The position numbers and the translations under genes were made by a program. Shown one piece after another: positions 1-5,439 of a stretch of DNA of 6,615 nt (position 1 is the stretch's first letter; every line of letters starts with the position of its first letter). Below the pieces are notes generated by a model. That model was not told where the DNA came from, did not search any database, and saw only the letters and a list, made by a program, of their open reading frames with translations. The stretch covers positions 1 to 6,615 of the forward strand of contig JBOHUX010000131.1 in the NCBI GenBank assembly GCA_050734915.1, in the 5' to 3' direction. The DNA comes from JBOHUX01 sp050734915. GTDB lineage: Bacteria > Chloroflexota > Dormibacteria > Dormibacterales > Dormibacteraceae.

Positions 1-510
1 GGCGAAGATGGTCCGCTCCGGGGGAAGACCGGTCACCTCGGCGATCTCGCCCGCCACCAGCTCGGGCTGGGCGGCGTCGAGGTCGATCTTGTTCACCACC
101 GGCACCAGCACCAGGTCCGCCTCCACCGCCTGGTAGAGGTTGGCCAGGGTCTGCGCCTCGACGCCCTGCGAGGCGTCCACCACCAGCAGCGCGCCCTCGC
201 AGGCCGCCAGCGAGCGCGACACCTCGTAGGAGAAGTCCACGTGCCCCGGCGTGTCGATCAGGTTCAGGTGGTACGTCTGCCCGTCCCGCGCCAGGTAGGA
301 CATGCGCACAGCCTGCAGCTTGATGGTGATCCCCCGCTCGCGCTCCAGGTCCATGGTGTCGAGCACCTGCTCCACCATCTCCCGCCCGCTGACCGACCCC
401 GTCTGCTCCAGCAGCCGGTCGGCGAGGGTGGACTTGCCGTGGTCGATGTGGGCGATGATGCAGAAGTTCCGGATCCGGTCCTGGGGGATCCCGCCCGAGC
501 TCGCTGACAC
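1..510 (-). CDS. lepA: Elongation factor 4 (LepA), N-terminal part, runs off the left edge
   Basis: A translational GTPase that acts on the ribosome and is known to back-translocate or remodel stalled elongation complexes; it is also linked to ribosome assembly. The 170 residues visible here are the GTPase domain. They carry the G1 P-loop AHIDHGKST (residues 20-28), switch I with ERERGIT (56-62), G3 DTPGH (86-90) and G4 NKID (140-143). The stretches IRNFCIIAHIDHGKS and SRSLAACEGALLVVDA are characteristic of LepA rather than EF-G or EF-Tu. The start chosen is GTG at 510-508, which gives MSASSGGIPQDRIRNF, the usual short lead before the P-loop. No Shine-Dalgarno is visible, but a TACCAT hexamer ends 6 bases upstream, consistent with a leaderless message. 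An ATG at 518-516 is in another frame and does not reach the GTPase frame. The gene is divergent from the DUF4012 gene. The C-terminal domains lie outside the window. Family identification is secure. Confidence 0.97.
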   Translation of the reverse strand, partial: MSASSGGIPQDRIRNFCIIAHIDHGKSTLADRLLEQTGSVSGREMVEQVLDTMDLERERGITIKLQAVRMSYLARDGQTYHLNLIDTPGHVDFSYEVSRSLAACEGALLVVDASQGVEAQTLANLYQAVEADLVLVPVVNKIDLDAAQPELVAGEIAEVTGLPPERTIFA

Positions 511-522
511 CGCTTCATGGTA
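511..522 (-). promoter_or_regulatory. Putative -10 element for lepA (leaderless arrangement)
   Basis: Read on the minus strand, TACCAT (522-517) matches the TATAAT consensus at 4 of 6 positions. It is followed by the six bases GAAGCG and then directly by the GTG start of lepA. Transcription starting about 7 bases after the hexamer would begin at the start codon itself. No -35 hexamer is recognisable. The arrangement is very similar to that before the antitoxin gene (TATACT-GAAGCT-GTG). Confidence 0.4.
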
Positions 523-565
523 TCCGCGCCCCGTTCGCGGCCCGCCCGGGGTGGCCGGTTCGCTT

Positions 566-581
566 TGGTACACTCCCGGCG
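566..581 (+). promoter_or_regulatory. Putative extended -10 promoter of the DUF4012 gene
   Basis: TGGTACACT (566-574) is an extended -10 (TGn plus TACACT, 4 of 6 to TATAAT). It ends seven bases before the GTG at 582, so the predicted transcript would start at or next to the start codon. No convincing -35 and no Shine-Dalgarno are present. This supports the GTG at 582 as the start. Confidence 0.45.
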
Positions 582-2672
582 GTGCGCCCGGCTTCCCTGG
601 ACTGGAGACGCGGGACCGCCGCCAGCGTCTCCGAGGCGCGCGAACCCGACCCCGCTCGGCCCCCTCCCCCACACCCGCCGGTCCGGCGCCGTTCCGGCCG
701 CCGGCCCCGCCCCGGACGGCCACGGAGCGCCCTCCGCCTGCCCGTCGGCCTGCTGATCGCGCTGGCGGCGGTGGTGGGCGCCGGGCTGGCGGGCGTCTAC
801 TACGCCCGGCACGAGGTCTCCCGGATCACCGGCTCGGTCGCGGCCGAGTTCCGCGCCGGCCAGGCGGCGATCGAGTCGGGCAAGGCGGAGCTGAAGCGGG
901 CCGCGGGCGGCCAGGACATGGCCGGGATCCGGCGCTCCCAGGCGCAGTTCGCCGCCGCCGCCGCCGACTTCCAGGCGGGCGCGGCGGTGATCGACGGCAG
1001 CCGCCTCGTCCTCATCGCCCAGGCGGTGCCCCTCCTCGGGTCGCGGATCGTCACGCCCCGGGTCCAGGCCGTCGACCGCCTGGGCGCGATGGGCGTCGCC
1101 CTCAGCGGGGCCGCCTCCGCCGCCGCCGGCGTGGACCTGACCATCACCGCCCCCGATCCGCACGGGTTGAAAGGCGCACCTCACCTGCTCGCCGCCCTCG
1201 AGCGGTCGCAATCCCAGCTGAGCGTCGTCCAGTCGCTCCTGCTCGTCGCCCAATCTGAGGCCCACCAGGTCGACCCCTCGCTCCTGCCCGGCAGCGAGCA
1301 GGCCACCTTCCACAAGAGTCTCGGCAGCATCGACAAGGCGGCCGGCGGCATCGTGGCCTTCAACCGGCTGGTGCCCTCCCTCTTCGAGATCCTGGGCGGC
1401 AACGGCCCCCGCACCTACCTCATCGAGCAGGTCAACCCGGCCGAGCTGCGGTCCGGCGGCGGCTTCCTCGGCACCGCCAGCATCGCGCGCGCCGACCACG
1501 GCAAGCTGACGATCCTCAGCTCGGGCGACGTCTACACGCTGGAGGGGCGCCGGGCCACGTACGGCGAGAGCGGCTACATCGCCCCCCCGCGGGAGCTGGC
1601 CCAGGCCTTCCCCGCCGCCTACGACCACTACTACAGCTGGGTGCTGGCCGACTCCAACGTCTTCCCCGGCCTCGACACCAACGCTCGCTGGGGGCAGTGG
1701 TTCGCCCAGCACGAGCTGGGCGTCAGGCCGGACGGGGTCATCGTCATGGACTACAACGCGGTCGCCGGCCTGCTCCAGGTGACGGGGCCGATCCAGGTCC
1801 CCGGCTACGGCCTCACCTTCACCGCCCAGAACTTCGTCCAGCAGGTGCTCGCCCAGGACGTCAACCAGACCTCGATCCACAAGAGCATCCTGGCCGCGGC
1901 TGCCCAGCCGCTCCTGCAGCGCATCTCCGGCCTCTCCACCAAGCAGTGGCCGCAGCTGGTGGCCTCCCTCAACTCACTTGTCACCCAGGGCCACTTCCAG
2001 GTCTACTTCGACAACACCGCCGCCCAGCGCGAGATGTCGAAGCTGGGCTGGTCGAAGGCCGTCAACCCGACCGGCGCCTCCGGCTTCCTGATGGAGACCG
2101 AGGACAACTTCGCCGGCGCCAAGTCGAACGCCTTCCTGACCCGGGGCTACACCGTCCAGCTGTCCCGTACCGCGTCCGGCGTCCACCACCGGGTCACCGT
2201 GGACCTCTACGACCGGACGCCCTGGAACGTGGCCACCAGCCGGAGCTACGGCGCCTACGTGCGCTTCTACGTGGGCAAGCTCGCCGCCAACCTCGAGCTC
2301 AGCAGCGCGCCGGGAGTCTACGCGCCGATCCGGATCATCGATCCCAACCCGAAGGACGTCCCCGCCGGCGTCAGGTCGGCGGGCGGCTACCTGTCGATCG
2401 ACATGGCCGGCCAGAACGTCGGCCACTACCAGGTCGTCTTCCAGTACGACACCCCCTGGTCGCCCTCCTCACAGGGCGTCCAGTCCATCTACTGGCAGAA
2501 GCAGCCGGGGACGGCCGCCGACGCCGTCCACGTCACCTGGTCGGTCGGCGGCAGGACCTATCAGGCCCGGACCGACCTCTCCCGGGACCGCCTGATCCTC
2601 CTCAGCTCAGGCGGCCTCGCCGTCAAGGCGGCCCAGGCGGCGTCGGTGACGCTGCCCAGCCTCAGCTTCTAG
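582..2672 (+). CDS. DUF4012 family membrane-anchored protein
   Basis: A 696-residue protein of the DUF4012 family (biochemical function unknown; in high-GC Gram-positives often found near envelope or polysaccharide genes). Residues 1-50 are a Pro/Arg-rich, probably cytoplasmic tail. One transmembrane helix spans about 52-74 (LPVGLLIALAAVVGAGLAG), followed by an Ala-rich, probably helical extracytoplasmic stretch (about 75-250). The DUF4012 core follows: YLIEQVNPAELRSGGGF (279-295), LADSNVFPGLD (355-365), DGVIVMDYNAVAGLL (384-398) and TGPIQVPGYG (401-410). A beta-rich tail runs to 696. The topology is N-in with most of the chain outside. The GTG start is supported by the extended -10 just upstream and because the membrane helix leaves no good later start. 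The gene is divergent from lepA, probably monocistronic, and its last 11 bases overlap the convergent DUF5519 gene. Family confidence is high; the role is unknown. Confidence 0.88.
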   Translation: MRPASLDWRRGTAASVSEAREPDPARPPPPHPPVRRRSGRRPRPGRPRSALRLPVGLLIALAAVVGAGLAGVYYARHEVSRITGSVAAEFRAGQAAIESGKAELKRAAGGQDMAGIRRSQAQFAAAAADFQAGAAVIDGSRLVLIAQAVPLLGSRIVTPRVQAVDRLGAMGVALSGAASAAAGVDLTITAPDPHGLKGAPHLLAALERSQSQLSVVQSLLLVAQSEAHQVDPSLLPGSEQATFHKSLGSIDKAAGGIVAFNRLVPSLFEILGGNGPRTYLIEQVNPAELRSGGGFLGTASIARADHGKLTILSSGDVYTLEGRRATYGESGYIAPPRELAQAFPAAYDHYYSWVLADSNVFPGLDTNARWGQWFAQHELGVRPDGVIVMDYNAVAGLLQVTGPIQVPGYGLTFTAQNFVQQVLAQDVNQTSIHKSILAAAAQPLLQRISGLSTKQWPQLVASLNSLVTQGHFQVYFDNTAAQREMSKLGWSKAVNPTGASGFLMETEDNFAGAKSNAFLTRGYTVQLSRTASGVHHRVTVDLYDRTPWNVATSRSYGAYVRFYVGKLAANLELSSAPGVYAPIRIIDPNPKDVPAGVRSAGGYLSIDMAGQNVGHYQVVFQYDTPWSPSSQGVQSIYWQKQPGTAADAVHVTWSVGGRTYQARTDLSRDRLILLSSGGLAVKAAQAASVTLPSLSF

Positions 2673-2994
2673 CCGGGGCGCTCGCCGAGTAGCGCTCATA
2701 CTGGATCCTGAACAGATCGATCACCGCCGCCGCGTCCGCGGGGCCGGCCATCCAGCAGCTGACCCAGCCGCTCTCCGGCAGGACGTGGTGGGGCCGCGCG
2801 CGGCCGGCCGCGATCAGCTCGTCGTGGAGCTTGCGGGGGAGCGGCAGGTCGGCCAGCCCGTCGCCGTGGACGTGTCCCATCTCCTTGCGGCCCAGGCGGT
2901 ACTCGGTGCCGCCGAAGCGGTGCGGCACGGCCTCCACTCCGGGCCACGAGGTGACCGCCTCCCTGATGGCCTCGCCGGCCGGCTTCATGCTCAC
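2662..2994 (-). CDS. DUF5519 / luciferase-family domain protein
   Basis: A 110-residue soluble protein matching the small domain called DUF5519 or 'Luciferase' (named from a fungal luciferase relation; no bacterial reaction is established). Diagnostic stretches are SWPGVEAVPHRFGGTEYRLG (16-35), GHVHGDGLADLPLP (40-53) and RPHHVLPESGWVSCW (67-81). Together they give a conserved set of His residues (25, 41, 43, 69, 70) and Trp77. The length is normal for the stand-alone domain, so it appears complete. The start is GTG at 2994; an in-frame ATG two codons later (2988) is equally possible, and neither has a clear Shine-Dalgarno. It is divergent from the antitoxin gene across 72 bases and convergent with DUF4012, overlapping its end by 11 bases. 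There is no signal peptide or membrane segment. Bacterial homologues are generally uncharacterised, so no light production should be inferred. Confidence 0.82.
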   Translation of the reverse strand: MSMKPAGEAIREAVTSWPGVEAVPHRFGGTEYRLGRKEMGHVHGDGLADLPLPRKLHDELIAAGRARPHHVLPESGWVSCWMAGPADAAAVIDLFRIQYERYSASAPARS

Positions 2995-3041
2995 TGCAAC
3001 CGGGGCCTGGCCGGCGGTAAATCCAGCCCTGCCGGGTCTCG

Positions 3042-3060
3042 AGGATATCCCGGATATACT
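3042..3060 (+). promoter_or_regulatory. Operator-promoter of the vapBC pair, possibly bidirectional
   Basis: The inverted repeat ATATCC-C-GGATAT (3045-3057) is perfect, with 6-base arms and a 1-base centre. It overlaps a -10 hexamer TATACT (3055-3060, 5 of 6 to consensus). The hexamer is followed by GAAGCT and then the GTG of the antitoxin at 3067, so the message is probably leaderless. RHH antitoxins typically bind short palindromes over their own promoter, which fits. On the other strand TATCCT (3047-3042) could be a -10 for the divergent DUF5519 gene, so one operator might control both directions. No -35 is clear on either strand. Confidence 0.6.
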
Positions 3061-3066
3061 GAAGCT

Positions 3067-3312
3067 GTGACCAAGGTCCTGGTGTCGATCGAACAGCCCC
3101 TCCTGGACCGGATCGATCGCGCCGCCCGGAGTCAGGGTCTCTCGCGCAGTGCCTACCTCGCTCAGGTGGCCGCCCGAGACCTGGCGGGGGGGGTCGGGCC
3201 CGGTCGCGAACCGTCGGTGCGGCAGGCCCTGCGGGAGCTGGACGACCTCTTGGCGGCGGCACCGGCCGGCGAGGCGGTGCGGGATCTGAGAGCCGAGCGC
3301 GAGGCTCGTTGA
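3067..3312 (+). CDS. vapB: Ribbon-helix-helix antitoxin (VapB-like)
   Basis: An 81-residue protein that would neutralise the toxin encoded next to it and repress the shared operon. Residues 3-8 (KVLVSI) form the DNA-binding beta strand. The two helices of an RHH/CopG fold follow (PLLDRIDRAARSQGL about 11-25 and SRSAYLAQVAARDLA about 26-40). The Gly-rich hinge GGVGPG (41-46) leads to a charged helical tail (47-81) that would wrap the toxin. The GTG start gives the canonical short lead before the strand and sits 6 bases after a TATACT box, with no Shine-Dalgarno. The stop TGA (3310-3312) overlaps the toxin's TTG, implying translational coupling. A run of eight G (3186-3193) codes for the hinge and is a potential slippage site. 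Antitoxin identity rests on fold pattern plus partner; the subfamily is inferred. Confidence 0.82.
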   Translation: MTKVLVSIEQPLLDRIDRAARSQGLSRSAYLAQVAARDLAGGVGPGREPSVRQALRELDDLLAAAPAGEAVRDLRAEREAR

Positions 3313-3716
3313 CCGAGCTCGTCCTCGACGCCTCGGTGCTGGTCAAATGGTTCCGAACCCAGGGCGAGGAAGACCTCGACGCGGCCCTGGCGCTGCGCTC
3401 CGCATTCGAGGAGGGAGCCCTCCTGCTCGTGGAACCGCCGCTCGTGCACCCAGAGTTGATCAACATCGCCGCGCGGCGGTGGAGGTGGGAGGAAGGGCGG
3501 CTCGTGAGCCTGGCGCGGCTGCTCGTCCAGCTCCGGTTGCGTCTCGTCGAGCCCGAGCTCGATCGCGTGGCGAGCTGGGCGGCCCGCGGCCTGACGGCCT
3601 ACGACGCTGCCTACGTGGCCGTTGCGGAGGCCGGTGCCGTGCCGCTCATCACCTCAGACGACCTCGTGCTGGCCACCGCGTCAGGCATCGCCCGGCCGCT
3701 CGGCTCCTGGCGCTGA
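3309..3716 (+). CDS. vapC: PIN-domain ribonuclease toxin (VapC-like)
   Basis: A 135-residue PIN-domain protein, the usual VapC length. It is predicted to be a Mg2+-dependent endoribonuclease; characterised VapC toxins cut tRNA or rRNA and stop translation. The acidic active-site set is present: Asp7 in LVLDASVLVKWF, Glu49 in HPELINIAARRW, Asp99 in LTAYDAAYVAVAE, and Asp117/118 in LITSDD. The toxin therefore looks catalytically intact. The start TTG at 3309-3311 overlaps the antitoxin stop (TTGA) and is the only start that keeps Asp7. A weak GAGG (3301-3304 region) lies just upstream. Low-efficiency TTG initiation with overlap would keep the toxin below the antitoxin level. The last 36 bases overlap the convergent DUF5317 gene. 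No RNA target can be read from the sequence. Confidence 0.88.
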   Translation: MTELVLDASVLVKWFRTQGEEDLDAALALRSAFEEGALLLVEPPLVHPELINIAARRWRWEEGRLVSLARLLVQLRLRLVEPELDRVASWAARGLTAYDAAYVAVAEAGAVPLITSDDLVLATASGIARPLGSWR

Positions 3717-4319
3717 CCGGTCTTCAGAAGCCGGCTGTTGGGAGAGGGTCCCCCGCGGGCGGGGCTCGGCCGGGGGCCGGCTCGCGCCCACCGGGGGGCG
3801 GCGGGTGAGCAGGAATACGAGCGCCCCCATGCCGGCGAAGCTGAGGACGTCGCCGGGGCTGTAGGCGGCGCCGAAGGGGCCCGGGATCCAGTCGTCGAGG
3901 CGGGCGAGACGGGTGCCCGGGGTGCCCAGGACGTACTGGCCGAGGGTGCCGTGGGCGCGGATCGCGCTCGCCATGGCCGGCGTCACGCGCGCGAGCGAGG
4001 CGGGATCGACCGGCATGTGGAAGCCGTTGGCGAGCACCACCGCCAGGTTGGCCAGGATGCCGATCGAGACCACCCAGATGGCGGGGATGCGGTCGATGTG
4101 CCAGAGCGTCCAGCCGGCCAGGCCGATCATCCCCGCCACGTAGAGGAAGGGGGTGATGCCCGCGTGCGCGAGCGGGCTCAGGATGCCCAGCTCCTTGACG
4201 ACGACCGCCACGATGACGACCAGCGGCCAGCGGAACCGGACCAGGGCCAGGTTGTTGAGGGATCCGCCCGCCAGGAGGCCGGCGAGGAGCCCGAGCGCCG
4301 CGCCGAGAAGGAAGACCAT
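3681..4319 (-). CDS. DUF5317 family integral membrane protein
   Basis: A 212-residue polytopic inner-membrane protein resembling DUF5317 (function unknown). From the ATG at 4319 the hydrophobic segments lie at about 2-17, 31-50, 56-74, 79-98 and 158-172. The family-like region LANGFHMPVDPASL (96-109) comes between segments 4 and 5, then LDDWIPGPFGAAYSPGDVLS (141-160). Residues 173-212 are a Pro/Arg/Ser-rich hydrophilic tail with no recognisable domain; the last 36 bases of this tail are antisense to the end of vapC. The frame extends 20 codons upstream to an ATG at 4379. I prefer 4319 because the protein then begins directly with its first helix, as relatives do, and a TAGACT box lies just upstream. 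It follows the response regulator on the same strand after about 80 bases, so co-transcription is possible but not shown. Confidence 0.78.
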   Translation of the reverse strand: MVFLLGAALGLLAGLLAGGSLNNLALVRFRWPLVVIVAVVVKELGILSPLAHAGITPFLYVAGMIGLAGWTLWHIDRIPAIWVVSIGILANLAVVLANGFHMPVDPASLARVTPAMASAIRAHGTLGQYVLGTPGTRLARLDDWIPGPFGAAYSPGDVLSFAGMGALVFLLTRRPPVGASRPPAEPRPRGTLSQQPASEDRSAPGAERPGDA

Positions 4320-4333
4320 TGTGGGGTTGGCGG

Positions 4334-4339
4334 AGTCTA
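4334..4339 (-). promoter_or_regulatory. Possible -10 element for the DUF5317 gene
   Basis: TAGACT on the minus strand (4339-4334) matches 4 of 6 positions of TATAAT and lies 14 bases before the ATG at 4319. It would give a leader of only about 8 bases without a Shine-Dalgarno. No -35 at normal spacing is seen. It would make the upstream ATG (4379) untranslatable from this promoter. Confidence 0.25.
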
Positions 4340-4387
4340 AACCCTTCTTCCGGGCAACCGGTGGCGAGCGCGGTGCCATCGGCCCGC

Positions 4388-4401
4388 TCCCGGCCCCGGG
4401 A
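4388..4401 (-). other. Short GC-rich palindrome directly after the response regulator stop
   Basis: The palindrome TCCCGG-CC-CCGGGA immediately follows the stop codon of the response regulator in the direction of its transcription. It could form a small hairpin and act as a weak terminator or attenuator between this gene and DUF5317. There is no U-tract, and in DNA this GC-rich such a palindrome can occur by chance. Confidence 0.25.
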
Positions 4402-5133
4402 TCACTCGTCCAGCGAGCTCAGCGTGTAGCCGCTGGCGGTCGAGATCAGGAAACGTTTGCCGAGGCCCTCCTCCAACTGGTCGATCCTCCTTCTGAGGGT
4501 CACCAGCGCGCTGTGCACGGTCGTGCGGGCGGCGTCCGGGGTGAAGAGCCCGGCGGCGATCAGGTCGGCGGGCGTGGCCGGCTTGCTGCCCTGGGCCAGG
4601 AAGACCACGATCGAGGTCTGCTGGGAGGTCAGCCGGACCTCGCGCTCGCCCGCCCGCATGGTCCGCTGGATGGGGTCGAACTGCAGGGGGCCGAACCGGT
4701 AGAGCCCCAACCCGGCGCTGGAGTCCATGATCCGGGCGGCCAGGTCCGAATAGATGTGGGCCATGGGCACGGTCCCCTTGACGAAGTAGCTGCTCGCCCC
4801 CAGCTCGTAGGCGCGCCGGATCGCGGCCGAGCTGACCTGGGCGGCGGAGAGGACGATCACCGGCAGTCCGGGATGGTGCTGGCGGATCCAGGCCAGCAGG
4901 TCGAAGCCGGCGTCCTCGCGGTCGTCGAGGACGAGGTCCAGGAGGACGGCGGCGATGCGCTCGTGGCTGAGCAGCTCGCGCGCGTCCGCGGCCGTGCCCG
5001 CCACCACCGGCTCGTAGCCGAGGCCACGGAGGTCGAGTTGCAGCTGGATCTGGATCTGCTGCTCGTCCTCGACCACCAGCACGCGCGAGCCGAGCAGGGC
5101 CAGGGGCCGGTAGACGTGGAGGCCGGGCGGCAT
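4402..5133 (-). CDS. Two-component response regulator, REC plus OmpR-type winged helix
   Basis: A cytoplasmic transcription regulator switched by aspartate phosphorylation. Numbered from the ATG at 5133 (243 residues): the REC domain covers about 16-135, with acidic pair Glu22/Asp23 (VLVVEDEQ), phosphoacceptor Asp66 (AAVLLDLVLDD), Ser96 (VIVLSAAQ) and Lys119 (SYFVKG). A C-terminal winged helix (about 145-243) shows REVRLTSQQTSIVVFLAQ, then TVHSALVTLRRRIDQLEE as recognition helix, and FLISTASGYTL as the wing. The loop after Asp66 is two residues longer than usual and lacks the common Pro. The Lys is followed by Gly, as in NarL-type receivers. The ATG at 5133 has GGGAGG 8 bases upstream. A GTG at 5175 (14 residues longer) also has GGAG 8 bases upstream and cannot be excluded. 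No histidine kinase is in the window. It is divergent from the small peptide gene. Confidence 0.9.
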   Translation of the reverse strand: MPPGLHVYRPLALLGSRVLVVEDEQQIQIQLQLDLRGLGYEPVVAGTAADARELLSHERIAAVLLDLVLDDREDAGFDLLAWIRQHHPGLPVIVLSAAQVSSAAIRRAYELGASSYFVKGTVPMAHIYSDLAARIMDSSAGLGLYRFGPLQFDPIQRTMRAGEREVRLTSQQTSIVVFLAQGSKPATPADLIAAGLFTPDAARTTVHSALVTLRRRIDQLEEGLGKRFLISTASGYTLSSLDE

Positions 5134-5177
5134 GGGCGGCGCCTCCCGCGGCGGTCCTGAGGGCGGCCGGCCCACTA

Positions 5178-5245
5178 CTCCTTCTCCATGAGTGCGGCTT
5201 CAGGATACTGATGGGAATTTCCAAGCGCCAGCCAAAGTTTGTCAA
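5178..5245 (-). promoter_or_regulatory. Promoter region and ribosome binding site of the response regulator gene
   Basis: On the minus strand a perfect -35 hexamer TTGACA lies at 5245-5240, but 17 bases on there is only GGAAAT (5222-5217). A better -10, TATCCT, lies at 5207-5202, without a good -35 at its own spacing. From TATCCT the leader would be about 20 bases to the GTG at 5175. It contains GGAGAAGGAG (5187-5178), a strong Shine-Dalgarno region for that GTG. The two hexamers cannot belong to one promoter, so which start is used is undecided. Confidence 0.4.
5211..5225. promoter_or_regulatory. Operator-like imperfect palindrome A, before the response regulator
   Basis: TGGGAATTTCCAAG (5212-5225) centres on T5218 with a perfect inner repeat GGAA-T-TTCC and imperfect outer arms. 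It lies between the candidate -35 and -10 elements of the response regulator gene. Aligned on its centre, it matches palindrome B (5398-5412) at 11 of 15 positions, so both may bind the same protein. The binding protein is unknown; the adjacent response regulator is the obvious candidate. Confidence 0.35.
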
Positions 5246-5397
5246 GGCGCGAGATCCGGAGGCTCGAAGGCCTGGGCGCCCGCTTCCGGCCCCGATCCCC
5301 CGATCTACCTACAACATCCTTAACAATTCTTGCCCATTCCTTCATCGGCTCTGGCTCTGGGCAGGCCGTACCCTTGGCCAATCAAAGAGGGCGAGAG

Positions 5398-5412
5398 CTT
5401 GGGATTCCCAAG
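5398..5412. promoter_or_regulatory. Operator-like palindrome B, before the small peptide gene
   Basis: CTTGGGA-T-TCCCAAG is a perfect inverted repeat with 7-base arms and a single central base. It ends 27 bases before the ATG of the peptide gene and 14 bases before its Shine-Dalgarno. It may be an operator in the promoter or leader. No clear -10/-35 pair could be assigned around it. A smaller palindrome, TTGGCCAA, lies 17 bases upstream of it (5374-5381). Confidence 0.4.
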
Positions 5413-5439
5413 GTCCGACCGACAAAGGAGATGAAACAA

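Noticed and set aside
1582..1588. Run of seven C in the DUF4012 gene as a frameshift site
   Set aside because: The frame is intact across it, the DUF4012 motifs continue on both sides, and nothing suggests programmed shifting.
264..1880. 538-codon minus-strand open frame opposite the DUF4012 gene
   Set aside because: It is a shadow frame caused by high GC: it runs antisense to clear DUF4012 coding, covers the lepA start in the wrong frame, and its translation is low-complexity Gly/Ala/Arg with no domain.
3717..3734. Palindrome CCGGTCTTCAGAAGCCGG just after vapC, as a terminator
   Set aside because: The stem is short once a realistic loop is allowed, it has a bulge and no U-tract, and it lies inside the DUF5317 coding tail.
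4153..5160. 335-codon plus-strand frame opposite the response regulator and the DUF5317 start
   Set aside because: Antisense to convincing REC/winged-helix coding, and its composition (Arg/Gly/Asp/His-rich) is typical of shadow frames.
5175..5381. 68-codon minus-strand frame ending in TAGTG at the response regulator GTG, resembling a coupled leader peptide
   Set aside because: It has no good ribosome site at its TTG or internal ATG, contains the putative promoter elements and palindrome A, and its translation shows no coherent pattern. It stays possible only if the response regulator transcript starts far upstream.
5239..5439. Upstream extension of the small peptide frame to 97 codons
   Set aside because: The extension has no ribosome site, and its sequence is unlike the hydrophobic peptide. 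The strong Shine-Dalgarno at 5424-5430 sets the start at 5440.
5176..5439. Riboswitch (for example a cyclic-di-GMP aptamer) in the less GC-rich region before the peptide gene
   Set aside because: No known aptamer signature could be matched by eye; only palindromes and scattered short repeats are visible. A covariance-model search would decide.
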